64,000 bases of DNA, taken from a candidate division TM6 bacterium GW2011_GWF2_32_72 (GTDB lineage: Bacteria > Babelota > Babeliae > Babelales > GWF2-32-72). The DNA lies in assembly GCA_000989525.1 (NCBI GenBank), contig LBON01000004.1, positions 9,356 through 73,355 of the forward strand. The letters are read 5' to 3'. A program made the position numbers and the translations under genes. The notes beneath the pieces were generated by a model that saw only the letters and a program-made list of their open reading frames with translations, was not told the origin of the DNA and made no database searches. Of this stretch, positions 17,658-26,067 are shown piece by piece. The first letter of the stretch is position 1. Every line of letters starts with the position of its first letter.

Positions 17658-17685
17658 TTGACCTTACAAAAAAAGACCCTAAACT
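17658..17685 (+). promoter_or_regulatory. Possible promoter for the DUF2059-like gene
   Basis: TTGACC (17658-17663), 16-base spacer, TAAACT (17680-17685). It lies within a longer open frame, which supports using the downstream ATG at 17742 as the true start. Confidence 0.35.
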
Positions 17686-17741
17686 TTAACCGTTTATTTT
17701 GTTGTATAAAAATGCTAAACCCTTCAAATAAAGAATGTTTT

Positions 17742-18635
17742 ATGAAAAAACTATTACTACTACTTATCTTATTTCTTTCACCTAGAGTTTTTTGTCACAC
17801 AACAGAAGAAAATGTTAAATTTGTTTTTAAACAATCACAGAAATACCCCATTACTTCGGCCCTTTTTAATATGCGCATGAATGTCGTTGAAATTTTAAAA
17901 TACAAAATAACAGATGAAGAAAATAAAGAAATTACCAAGATTGAAGAACAATATATCAAAACTATATTAGATTTTTTTGATAAAAACATTGCCAAAATCA
18001 CTGTTATCTATAAAAAATATTTCACTGACTCAGAAATAGAAGAACTCTTTCAATTTTACAATTCTGATTTAGGCCAAAAAACCATTACAGCCTATATAAA
18101 TATTGACAAAAAGCTCAATCCCTTATTTCAATCTTTCACAAAGATGCTTCAAGAAAATATTAAAGAAAGTCTCATCTCAAATGAAATCAAAAAAGAAAAA
18201 TTAATTATTACCAAAAAGTTAACTACAACAGAAGAAAATATTCTAAAAATATTAGAACCTTTTATTTGTGAAGATTTTATAAAGACCTTACTTGCAACAA
18301 CAATACAAAACATGCCCTTAAGTGAAGACATAAAAAAAGATATGCAAAAAGAACTTTCAAACAAAGCACCCGAATTCACAGAACAATTAAAAAACTTTTT
18401 AAAGGATAAAATTTCAGAGATCACAATTATTTACAAAGAAGAATATACAGATTCAGAAATAGAAGAACTGACTAAATTAGATCAAACAAGCTTAAATAAA
18501 AAATCAATAAAAGATATGTCTTTATTCACATCCGACATATCTCAAATAACCCAACCATACCTTCTACAGGAATTTACAAAATGCATAGTTGAAATAACAG
18601 AATTACTTCAAAAAAATAGACAAAATTATTATTGA
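17742..18635 (+). CDS. Exported protein with two DUF2059-like repeats
   Basis: 297 residues. The frame is open from a TTG at 17649, but a textbook signal peptide (LLLLLILFLSPRVFC) begins at the ATG at 17742, so that start is preferred. The mature protein contains two related units. The first has ITVIYKKYFTDSEIEEL followed by YNSDLGQK (about 86-113). The second has ITIIYKEEYTDSEIEEL (about 228-246). Both resemble the DUF2059 core, in which a Phe-Tyr-x-Ser-x-x-Gly-x-Lys turn is typical; the second copy has lost that turn. Proteins of this family are periplasmic and of unknown function. The gene ends before a terminator and is not linked to a neighbour. Confidence 0.72.
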   Translation: MKKLLLLLILFLSPRVFCHTTEENVKFVFKQSQKYPITSALFNMRMNVVEILKYKITDEENKEITKIEEQYIKTILDFFDKNIAKITVIYKKYFTDSEIEELFQFYNSDLGQKTITAYINIDKKLNPLFQSFTKMLQENIKESLISNEIKKEKLIITKKLTTTEENILKILEPFICEDFIKTLLATTIQNMPLSEDIKKDMQKELSNKAPEFTEQLKNFLKDKISEITIIYKEEYTDSEIEELTKLDQTSLNKKSIKDMSLFTSDISQITQPYLLQEFTKCIVEITELLQKNRQNYY

Positions 18636-18653
18636 TTTCATTTAATTTAAATC

Positions 18654-18688
18654 AAAAGAGGCCCCAGATAAAAAAGGCCTCTTTTTTT
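18654..18688 (+). terminator. Intrinsic terminator
   Basis: AAGAGGCC / GGCCTCTT stem with an A-rich loop and a run of T, just after the gene at 17742-18635. Confidence 0.85.
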
Positions 18689-18791
18689 CCTTTTTTTTAC
18701 TTTTTAATCCAAGTTCTGACAAATTTGCAAAAAATGACCACAAAAGATATTCTTTATGTTTTATGTGAAATTAATTTAGGAGCCTATAAAA

Positions 18792-20111
18792 ATGGTACCA
18801 AAAGAAACAAAAGCTACTCTTGATAAACTAGTCGCCCTTTGCAAACGCAAGGGTTTTATATTCCCTTCAGCAGAAATTTACGGTGGAGTTAATGGAATTT
18901 ATGATACTGGCCCATTGGGTGTTCTTTTAAAGCGCAACATCAAAACTTTTTGGCTAAATTCACTAAAAAACAAACTCGGCAAAGTTGTAGAAATCGATGG
19001 TGCATTAATTGGTCCCCGTGCAATGTGGGAAGCATCTGGGCATATTGAAAACTTCCATGATCCAATGATTGACTGTTTGAATTGCAAAAAACGCTTTCGC
19101 GTTGATGATGACAACATAGATATAAATAAACCATGCCCAAGTTGCGGAAAAAAAGAATGGACTGAAATTCGCCAATTTAACATGATGTTTAAAACCAATC
19201 TTGGTGCAACCGCAGATCAAGCTACAGAAGCTTATTTACGACCAGAAACGGCTCAGGCTGTATTTGTTAATTTTAAAAATGTAATGTCAACTTCTCGTGT
19301 AAAAATCCCATTTGGTATTGCGCAAATCGGCAAATCATTCAGAAATGAAATAACACCAAAACAATTTCTCTTTAGAATGCGTGAATTCGAACAAATGGAA
19401 CTTGAATGGTTCTGCAAAGAAGAAGACGCAAGAAATCATTTTGATTGTTGGATAAACAAACGAATGGATTTTTATAAAAGCCTCGGTCTTGACCAAAGTC
19501 GCATGCGCTTACGCCCTCATGAAGCAAATGAATTAGCACACTATTCAACCATTTGCACAGATGTTGAATATCACTTCCCATTTGGATGGAAAGAACTGGA
19601 AGGTATTGCACATAGAGGCTGCTTTGATTTAAGCCAACATATGAAATATTCAAAGAAAGATCTTTCCGTTTACGACGAAGAAACAAAAGAATCTTTTATA
19701 CCCAATGTTGTAGAAAGCTCTGTTGGTGTTGATAGACTTTTCCTTACAATATTATTTGATTCTTATGATGAAGATGAAGCGGATGGGGAAATAAGGACAG
19801 TTCTTAGATTTAATCCAAAAATTGCCCCTATTAAAGCTGCCGTATTACCTTTGAGTAAAAAACTTTCTCCTCAAGCAGAAAAATTATTTGAAGCTATTGA
19901 ACAAGCCGGAATAGAAACAGATTTTGATGAATCTGGCTCAATCGGTAAACGCTATAGACGCCAAGATGAAATAGGAACTCCTTTTTGCATAACCTATGAT
20001 TTTGAAAGTGACCAAGATAATTCAGTCACCATTCGGGACAGAGACAGCATGAAACAGGAAAGAATTAGCATCGACAAAGTTATTCCATACTTACAAAACA
20101 TACTTAAATAA
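18792..20111 (+). CDS. glyQS: Glycyl-tRNA synthetase, dimeric (single-chain) type
   Basis: Charges tRNA-Gly. This 439-residue class II synthetase is the alpha2 form, not the two-subunit glyQ/glyS form. Motifs visible: YGGVNGIYDTGPLG at the N-terminus, a zinc-ribbon-like insert with CLNC and CPSC, motif 2 (SFRNEITP, FRMREFEQMELEWF), motif 3 (VVESSVGVDRLFL), and a C-terminal anticodon-binding domain (PIKAAVLPLSKK) ending with the IGKRYRRQDEIGTP segment. The ATG follows TTAGGAG. It heads a run of same-strand genes with short gaps (2 bases to the VTT-domain gene), followed by the K+ transporter genes. Confidence 0.95.
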   Translation: MVPKETKATLDKLVALCKRKGFIFPSAEIYGGVNGIYDTGPLGVLLKRNIKTFWLNSLKNKLGKVVEIDGALIGPRAMWEASGHIENFHDPMIDCLNCKKRFRVDDDNIDINKPCPSCGKKEWTEIRQFNMMFKTNLGATADQATEAYLRPETAQAVFVNFKNVMSTSRVKIPFGIAQIGKSFRNEITPKQFLFRMREFEQMELEWFCKEEDARNHFDCWINKRMDFYKSLGLDQSRMRLRPHEANELAHYSTICTDVEYHFPFGWKELEGIAHRGCFDLSQHMKYSKKDLSVYDEETKESFIPNVVESSVGVDRLFLTILFDSYDEDEADGEIRTVLRFNPKIAPIKAAVLPLSKKLSPQAEKLFEAIEQAGIETDFDESGSIGKRYRRQDEIGTPFCITYDFESDQDNSVTIRDRDSMKQERISIDKVIPYLQNILK

Positions 20112-20113
20112 AA

Positions 20114-20689
20114 ATGCTTTTTTTAAAAAAACTTTATAAATGGGTGGGTTCACAAGTTCATACAAAATTTGCGAACCCCATTCTTGCTTTTCTCTTTTTT
20201 ATAGAAGCTATTTTTTTTGTTCCTGTAGACCCAATTTTAGTTTTATTTTGTATAGAAAAAAGAAACAAAGCATTTCACTATGCGGCAATAGCAACCCTTT
20301 TTTCAGTACTCGGTGGCATTTGTGGCTATTTTATTGGCTTTGCCGTTTGGGAAACAATTGGGCAGAAACTAATAAACTTATTCGTTTCTGAATCAACCTT
20401 CTTAAATATTCAAGATAAATATCACCAATATGAATCTTGGGCCGTATTAATAGCCGGGTTTACTCCAATTCCATATAAAGCTGTAACTTTAACCGCTGGT
20501 TTTTTCAAACTTCCATTGCTTCCATTTATTTGGTTTTCTGCGATTGCAAGAGGTGCTAGATTCTTTTTAATAGCTAGTGTTATAAAAATTTGGGGAGGTC
20601 AAATTCAACATTTTATTGACCGCTATTTTAATCTACTAGTAGCCTTATTCCTATTGATGATTATAGCTTTCACACTAGTGCTCAAGTAA
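20114..20689 (+). CDS. VTT/SNARE-associated-domain membrane protein (YqaA/DedA-like)
   Basis: 191 residues with four to five hydrophobic segments: FANPILAFLFFIEAIFFVP, IATLFSVLGGICGYFIG, a reentrant region with GFTPIPYKAVTLTAG, and a C-terminal LLVALFLLMIIAF. The VDPILVLF and FTPIPYK..AG phrases are typical of the YqaA/DedA superfamily, members of which work in lipid flipping or membrane homeostasis. It begins 2 bases after the glyQS stop and precedes the K+ transporter, so all are probably cotranscribed. The exact substrate is not established for this subgroup. Confidence 0.82.
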   Translation: MLFLKKLYKWVGSQVHTKFANPILAFLFFIEAIFFVPVDPILVLFCIEKRNKAFHYAAIATLFSVLGGICGYFIGFAVWETIGQKLINLFVSESTFLNIQDKYHQYESWAVLIAGFTPIPYKAVTLTAGFFKLPLLPFIWFSAIARGARFFLIASVIKIWGGQIQHFIDRYFNLLVALFLLMIIAFTLVLK

Positions 20690-20713
20690 TGTTTTAATCT
20701 AAACATAAGGAAA

Positions 20714-22078
20714 ATGATGAATTCTGAATCTCAACTAAAAAGAAAACGAGGTTTTCTTTCAAAGTTTGCTCCAGGTCAAATAATTTTACTTTCTATTTTT
20801 ATAATAATTCTAATCGGTGCAATTATACTTGCCCTTCCAATTTCCCAAAAAGAACCTATCTCACTTTTGAACATATATTTTGTGGCAACATCTGTAACGT
20901 GTGTCACAAGCCTTTCACCCGTTCCTTTGACACAATTTAGTGATTTTGGACAACTCATTATTTTAATCATGATGCAAATTGGTGGCCTTGGATTAATAAC
21001 ATTGACTCTATTTACTATGTATTTACTCATGGACCTAGGATTGCGAACTCAATTGATTGCAGGCAAATTGTTAGAAATGGAGTCTTGGCCTAAAGTCAGA
21101 GAACTTTTATTTTTTATTATTGGTTTAACATTCACATGCGAAGCCATTGGAGCCTTTTTTATTTTTCCAACAATTGCCAATAAATTTACATTAGGGCGAG
21201 CGATTTTTCTTTCAATATTTCATTCAGTATCATCTTTTTGTAACGCCGGTTTTTGTTTGTTTCCAGATGGCATACCCGCATTTAATGAAAATATCCCTTT
21301 TTTATTAATAACATCATTACTTATGTTCATGGGTAGCTTAGGATTTATTACTTGGCATGAAATTAGCAAATTTTTACGTGAATTCAGAACAAAAAAACAT
21401 TTTTCGTGGTCTTTGCACACACGATTAATTGCAACAACCACAATCGCTCTTTTAATATTTTCAACATGTTTTTTTTGGATGCTAGAAAGAGATAATTCAT
21501 TAATAACACTTTCACCATTCAAACAATTTTTAAATTCTTTATTTAATGCGATCGCAAACAGAAATACAGGTTTTTTGAGTGTAGACATTATAGGCCTTCA
21601 TACAGCCACATTATTTATGATTATGATAATGGCGTTTATAGGAGCCGCACCTGGTTCAACAGGCAGTGGTATCAAGATTGCAACCTTTGCCATTTTAATA
21701 GCAACACTTAGAGCGACAATTCTTGATAAAAAACACATAACCATAAAAGGCCGAACAATAGCAGACGATCAAATATATAAAGCGTTGTCTATTATTGGAC
21801 TGAGTTTAATCTGGATAACAATAATGACATTTCTGCTTTTGATAACAGAAAGTACATTTAACTTTTTAGACGTCGTATTCGAAGTCTTTTCAGCATTTGC
21901 AACACTTGGCCTTTCCACTGGCGTTACTCCTTTTCTTTCCACAACAGGTAAAATGCTAATTATGTTAACAATGATAGCGGGCCGAGTTGGATCGCTCACA
22001 ATAATACTTGCACTTAAACAAAGAAGTGGAACTCAATTTGAATTTGAGTATCCAGAAGAACGAATAGCAATAAACTAA
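20714..22078 (+). CDS. TrkH/KtrB-type cation transporter, first filter Gly replaced by Ser
   Basis: Channel-like subunit of a Trk/Ktr uptake system with four repeats of membrane-pore-membrane. The 454 residues contain the four pore loops: TSVTCVTSLS (about 59-68), FCNAGFCLF, NRNTGFLSVD and ATLGLSTGVT. In K+-selective KtrB/TrkH each loop has a filter glycine, e.g. CVTGL in the first. Here that residue is Ser66 (codon AGC at 20909-20911), while the other three glycines remain. The same Ser-Gly-Gly-Gly pattern distinguishes Na+-selective plant HKT1-type proteins. Also present: the GAAPGSTGSGIK loop typical of KtrB/TrkH. It is followed 17 bases later by its RCK partner. KtrB and TrkH cannot be separated firmly; length favours KtrB. 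Confidence 0.92.
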   Translation: MMNSESQLKRKRGFLSKFAPGQIILLSIFIIILIGAIILALPISQKEPISLLNIYFVATSVTCVTSLSPVPLTQFSDFGQLIILIMMQIGGLGLITLTLFTMYLLMDLGLRTQLIAGKLLEMESWPKVRELLFFIIGLTFTCEAIGAFFIFPTIANKFTLGRAIFLSIFHSVSSFCNAGFCLFPDGIPAFNENIPFLLITSLLMFMGSLGFITWHEISKFLREFRTKKHFSWSLHTRLIATTTIALLIFSTCFFWMLERDNSLITLSPFKQFLNSLFNAIANRNTGFLSVDIIGLHTATLFMIMIMAFIGAAPGSTGSGIKIATFAILIATLRATILDKKHITIKGRTIADDQIYKALSIIGLSLIWITIMTFLLLITESTFNFLDVVFEVFSAFATLGLSTGVTPFLSTTGKMLIMLTMIAGRVGSLTIILALKQRSGTQFEFEYPEERIAIN

Positions 22079-22095
22079 CTTATTGAAAGGTAATT

Positions 22096-22737
22096 ATGTT
22101 AAAAGTTGGAGTTTTAGGATTAGGCAGATTTGGCAGAGCGATCGCCACAAGATTAACAGAAAACGGAGCTGAAGTTCTAGCTGTTGATCCGGATGAAGAA
22201 GCTGTTCAATCAATTCGTGATTTTGTAACAGAAGCTGTTTGTATGAATATCACGAACAAAGAAGCCTTAGAAGAAATCGGCATGAAAGAAATGGATATAG
22301 TTATTGTAGCCATAGGTTCTAATTTAGAAAAATCTGTCTTACTCACTGCACTTTTAAAAACAATAGGGGTTAAAAACATAATCGCAAAATGCAAGGATTC
22401 TATCCATAAAGAAATTCTAAATCTCATGGGAGTCAGCAGAGTTGTTCAACCTGAACAAGAAATCGGTATTAAACTTGCGGATAAAATCACATCACCATTT
22501 AAAGATGTAGTAAAAATATCAGAAAATTTTATGGTAAGCCAAATCAAAGCTCCAAAGAAATTTATCGGCAAAGCTATATCAGAATTACATTTATTTGAAA
22601 ATTATTCCGCCATATGCATAGGTCTCAAAAAAGAAAATGAAATTATTCCAATAGACCCAAATTATATTATTCAAAAAGATGACAATCTCTCATTTGCAGG
22701 AAGCAAAAAAAGCTTAGAAGAAATAGCCGATTTATAA
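22096..22737 (+). CDS. TrkA/KtrA-type RCK regulatory subunit
   Basis: Cytoplasmic gating ring for the transporter encoded just upstream. The 213 residues have an N-terminal RCK-N Rossmann domain (VLGLGRFGRAIATRL with GxGxxG, then VLAVDPDEEAVQ ending in the nucleotide-binding acidic residue) and a C-terminal RCK-C domain (about 135-213, IGKAISELHLFENY). This single-RCK length matches KtrA rather than the double-length TrkA of enterobacteria. The start has GAAAGG upstream. It is the last gene of the glyQS unit and is followed by an intrinsic terminator. Confidence 0.92.
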   Translation: MLKVGVLGLGRFGRAIATRLTENGAEVLAVDPDEEAVQSIRDFVTEAVCMNITNKEALEEIGMKEMDIVIVAIGSNLEKSVLLTALLKTIGVKNIIAKCKDSIHKEILNLMGVSRVVQPEQEIGIKLADKITSPFKDVVKISENFMVSQIKAPKKFIGKAISELHLFENYSAICIGLKKENEIIPIDPNYIIQKDDNLSFAGSKKSLEEIADL

Positions 22738-22762
22738 AAAATTATAAATTCCAGACAAACTT

Positions 22763-22790
22763 AAAAGCCGAGCAAGTCTCGGCTTTTTTT
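22763..22790 (+). terminator. Intrinsic terminator
   Basis: AAAAGCCGAG / CTCGGCTTTT stem, 5-base loop, T-run; ends the glyQS-ktr unit. Confidence 0.88.
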
Positions 22791-22897
22791 ACGAACTTAT
22801 ACGTTTTTTTAAAGGGACGAGTCCTTTTTTGATATTGAAAATCGGTGTCTTTGAATTTTTATATAACCTTCACATCAAAATTAATTTTTAATACAAA

Positions 22898-22928
22898 AAA
22901 AAGACCCTCAACCCGAGAGTCTTTTTTT
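22898..22928 (-). terminator. Intrinsic terminator of rplU
   Basis: Stem AAAAGAC-CTC / GAG-GTCTTTT with one mismatch, T/A runs at both ends, 22 bases downstream of the rplU stop on the minus strand. Confidence 0.7.
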
Positions 22929-22950
22929 ATTTTCACAAATCTGAAACTAA

Positions 22951-23295
22951 TTAAAGAGCTTCGATTCTGATAACTGTTGCTGGTTGACGATGGCCCTTTT
23001 TAACTCTACATTTTTTACGTCTTTTAAACTTAAAAACTATAACTTTAGGACCTTTAATTTGACTTACAATGGAAGCTTTAACAGAGGATGCCAAAAGCGG
23101 TTGACCAATTTCAACCTTTTCGCCATCTCTTTTAAAGAGAACTTCTTTGAATTCAATTTTATCACCAGGAACACCATCAATTTTTTCGACAGCTATTGTT
23201 TTGCCTTCAATTGCCTGATATTGCTTTCCACCTGTTTGGATGATAGCATACTTTCCAAAAATTCCATCTACCAAGTTATTTTGACTTTGTGCCAT
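22951..23295 (-). CDS. rplU: 50S ribosomal protein L21
   Basis: Binds 23S rRNA in the large subunit. The 114 residues contain YAIIQTGGKQYQA, the basic VFKFKRRKKCRVKKGHRQP and the C-terminal ATVIRIEAL, all diagnostic for bL21. There is a 14-residue N-terminal extension (AQSQNNLVDGIFGK) before the usual start; the upstream ATG is well supported by AGGAAG. The usual partner rpmA (L27) is not next to it: the gene has its own terminator and the next gene is on the other strand. Confidence 0.95.
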   Translation of the reverse strand: MAQSQNNLVDGIFGKYAIIQTGGKQYQAIEGKTIAVEKIDGVPGDKIEFKEVLFKRDGEKVEIGQPLLASSVKASIVSQIKGPKVIVFKFKRRKKCRVKKGHRQPATVIRIEAL

Positions 23296-23487
23296 TAGAA
23301 CTTCCTATCGGTTGTTTAATTTACAGTTTAAACCTAATCTAGAGCTTTTATTGTATCAAAAGGATTTTTTCTGTCTAGAATTAGTCGACATCTTTATATT
23401 AAAAAGCCTAAAGTCCTGAATTACAAGCCCAATCAAGACACCAAAATTACAAATAGGCAAATAAAAACAACCCTACAACCAACCCCT

Positions 23488-23515
23488 AAGACATTTTTCA
23501 ACCCTCTGTTATAAT
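23488..23515 (+). promoter_or_regulatory. Sigma-70-like promoter for the 594-residue exported protein
   Basis: A perfect -10 TATAAT (23510-23515) with a 16-base spacer to AAGACA (23488-23493, four of six consensus bases), 41 bases before the start codon at 23557. Confidence 0.6.
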
Positions 23516-23556
23516 ATCTATACATTATGTCCCCAATTTCTTAAAAGGAATTAATT

Positions 23557-25341
23557 ATGTTTAAAATAAAAAATAGATTAATACTAAGTATAATCACAGC
23601 TGCAATAACGTTAAGCTCCGTACAAATAAAATCTAAAACACCCTGCCAAGCACCTATTGCCATGCAACCAAAAGTTACAATTTCAGCAGCCCCATCAACA
23701 ACAGATAGAATTCAAAAATCACTGACCACCATTACTTCAAAGCTATTTAAAACAGAGCCACAAACCCAAGAAAAAACATTAATAAACTCTATTAATTCGC
23801 TTAAAAACAAAATTTCTCAAAAAAATATAGTTGAATGCATAACCAGTTATAAAAGGTTGCCTAAATCGGCTGAAAGCCCCACGTTAAATAATGCTAGAAT
23901 ACTTTTTGGAAAAAAAGTTCTTAAAAAGACTCTCCATAAACTAAGTCAACAAGCTTATCAATTGGAAGAATTTGCAACCTATAAAAAAAGTAAAAAAGAA
24001 ATTGAAAAAGGCAATGAAATTGCAAAAATTCAAGAAAAATTATTTTCATCTATAGCGGCTATTCAACACGACCTAGAAAATCTAAACATGAATTCTATAC
24101 AAGAAAAAATTGATGTCGCAAATAAAACTGTAACCGAATTTGCAAAATACGAGTCACTAAAAAAACCTTGTCATGTCGTTAGAAATAAAAACAAATACAT
24201 TGCGGCGACTGGTATAACTACTTTAGGAGCTGGAGCACTGTATTTTAATCATCCAGTTTTTTTATCACAAATAATCACCAAATCTGGAAAATTTCTTTGC
24301 GGCAAAGATATCGATATACCCTTTATAAACCGAATTAACCCAGATTTAAAAACAGAAATTAGCGATCCTTTAAAAGGATATATTAGAAAAACTCGATCCT
24401 TTATGGAAAACAACGAAAATAATGAAACGAACCCAGAAGAACGAACTTTTTTAAAAATCATCCAAGAAATAAATGAAAACATTAGAAAAATGCTCCAATC
24501 AGAGGGGCCTGAATCAAATTTAGAATCAGGAATTTTACCTCATATTTTTGAAACTCAAGAAATATTTAAAGAAGCTGAGGAAAAGTTAAGAACTGAATTA
24601 GCATACAGCGTATATGAAGATGCCAGGGACATAACAAAAGAAGAAAGGCAAAAGCGAATTGAAGATCTAACGGATGAATTCGCTCAAGCCTGGATTCCTG
24701 CAAAAAACACAATTAAAAAAATACTTAATTTTTATAAAATCCGAACAGAAGAAGAATTAAGAAATATAGATAAAAACCTTGTAAATCGTTTAGAAGCTGG
24801 AAAAAAAGCATCCGAGCTTTCAGATGAATTATTAACCAAATTCGATGAAATAAAAAACGCTAAAAAAGAAAAGGCAAAAGAGTTTTTATCTAAAAAACTT
24901 GATACCGCTGAAACATTTGCTGACAAAATAAAAGTTTTTAATGATCGAAAAGATGTCAAAATCACCCAATTAAAAACAGATGCAAATTTCTATGGAAGAA
25001 GAGCTGCTTGGACCTTAGGCGTATCTGCAATAGCAATTACATCATATATAGCCTACAAAAAATGGTCTAATCACACCGATAAACAAAATAAAATTAAAGC
25101 CAGACGATTACTTCTTCAAATAGAAAAAACACTTAATACACCAACGATTGACAAAACTTGTGAAGGAAAAATAATTGCTTGGGCTTATAAATTAAAATCT
25201 ATGGCTCACATTTTGAATTCCGAAGAACGTATCGAATGGTATTCGAATATGAATAGTCTTATTAATAACAAATTAAATACAACTCAAAAACAAAACATTA
25301 TTAACCAATTATTCAGAACCCACAAAATATTGGCTCTATAA
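23557..25341 (+). CDS. Large exported helical protein, unknown function
   Basis: 594 residues, with AAAAGGAATT before the ATG. A signal peptide (LILSIITAAITLSSVQI) is followed by a Thr/Ser/Pro-rich segment, then a helix-rich body. There are two hydrophobic segments, near 214-235 (IAATGITTLGAGALYF) and near 488-503 (TLGVSAIAITSYIAY), separated by about 250 residues of Lys/Glu-rich probable coiled coil. This gives a helical domain bracketed by two membrane passes. No family is recognised. It has its own promoter and terminator. A role in the envelope or at the host interface is inference from export and architecture only. Confidence 0.7.
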   Translation: MFKIKNRLILSIITAAITLSSVQIKSKTPCQAPIAMQPKVTISAAPSTTDRIQKSLTTITSKLFKTEPQTQEKTLINSINSLKNKISQKNIVECITSYKRLPKSAESPTLNNARILFGKKVLKKTLHKLSQQAYQLEEFATYKKSKKEIEKGNEIAKIQEKLFSSIAAIQHDLENLNMNSIQEKIDVANKTVTEFAKYESLKKPCHVVRNKNKYIAATGITTLGAGALYFNHPVFLSQIITKSGKFLCGKDIDIPFINRINPDLKTEISDPLKGYIRKTRSFMENNENNETNPEERTFLKIIQEINENIRKMLQSEGPESNLESGILPHIFETQEIFKEAEEKLRTELAYSVYEDARDITKEERQKRIEDLTDEFAQAWIPAKNTIKKILNFYKIRTEEELRNIDKNLVNRLEAGKKASELSDELLTKFDEIKNAKKEKAKEFLSKKLDTAETFADKIKVFNDRKDVKITQLKTDANFYGRRAAWTLGVSAIAITSYIAYKKWSNHTDKQNKIKARRLLLQIEKTLNTPTIDKTCEGKIIAWAYKLKSMAHILNSEERIEWYSNMNSLINNKLNTTQKQNIINQLFRTHKILAL

Positions 25342-25367
25342 TTTAAACCCAATATTACAAAATAAAA

Positions 25368-25400
25368 AAAAGCCCGCATAAAATAACGCGGGCCTTTTTT
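25368..25400 (+). terminator. Intrinsic terminator
   Basis: AGCCCGC / GCGGGCC stem flanked by A and T runs, just after the gene at 23557-25341. Confidence 0.85.
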
Positions 25401-25466
25401 ATTGCAAAATTTAAAATGTTTACAGTAATCTTTATTTATTATTAACCCCTAAAAAAGGAAGAAACA

Positions 25467-26066
25467 ATGAAAAAATCCCAAGTAATGGTACATTTGTTAC
25501 TCAGCATAGGAATAGTCTCATCCATTCAAACTAGCCAAATCAATCAACCATCAAAATCAAACACAACTCAAGCAAATTCATTAGCCACACAAAAAAATCA
25601 ACAAAAGGAATCAAAAACGGCTGTTTTAAAAGCACAAAAGGTAGTAAATCCAAAACAAAACATAACCGTTCTTGAAACCAACTACAAAAAAGCACTACAA
25701 GATTTTGCAGCAGAAAAAACCATAAGTAAGAATCAAACAAAATTTTTAGACACGTTATTTCAAAAAGCAAAACAAACAACACTAGCTAAGGGAAAAGTTA
25801 CATCAATTGCCCTCTCTACTCAAGAAATACAAAATGTTTTAAATAATAAACCCTCGACCATAAATCAAGAAACGTTAGAAATTATTACAGCCCTCAAAAA
25901 TGCATATCCTCAAGCAAACATCACCGACAAGGCAATTGCTTTATATAACACAACATTGGCATACGCTGCAGCTCTATCACTAGAAAAACAAACGCAACAA
26001 TCAATTTCTTTATTCATAGGAAAAATAGATCAAATACAAAAAGAAATTCAGGCATGTGTTCAATAA
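25467..26066 (+). CDS. Exported Gln/Lys-rich hypothetical protein
   Basis: 199 residues starting with a signal peptide (QVMVHLLLSIGIVSSIQT) preceded by an AAAAAGGAAG ribosome-binding site. A Gln/Asn/Ser/Lys-rich, probably unstructured segment of about 45 residues follows, then a helical domain (about 70-195) with VLETNYKKALQDFAAEK. The only cysteine is near the C-terminus. No family is recognised. It ends one base before the convergent mutS stop. It follows another exported gene but has a terminator between, so it is likely independent. Confidence 0.65.
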   Translation: MKKSQVMVHLLLSIGIVSSIQTSQINQPSKSNTTQANSLATQKNQQKESKTAVLKAQKVVNPKQNITVLETNYKKALQDFAAEKTISKNQTKFLDTLFQKAKQTTLAKGKVTSIALSTQEIQNVLNNKPSTINQETLEIITALKNAYPQANITDKAIALYNTTLAYAAALSLEKQTQQSISLFIGKIDQIQKEIQACVQ

Positions 26067-26067
26067 A

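Noticed and set aside
17649-17741. TTG start at 17649 with a good AAGGAG upstream for the DUF2059-like gene
   Set aside because: The downstream ATG at 17742 begins a textbook signal peptide, and a promoter-like sequence lies in between, so the extension is unlikely to be translated.
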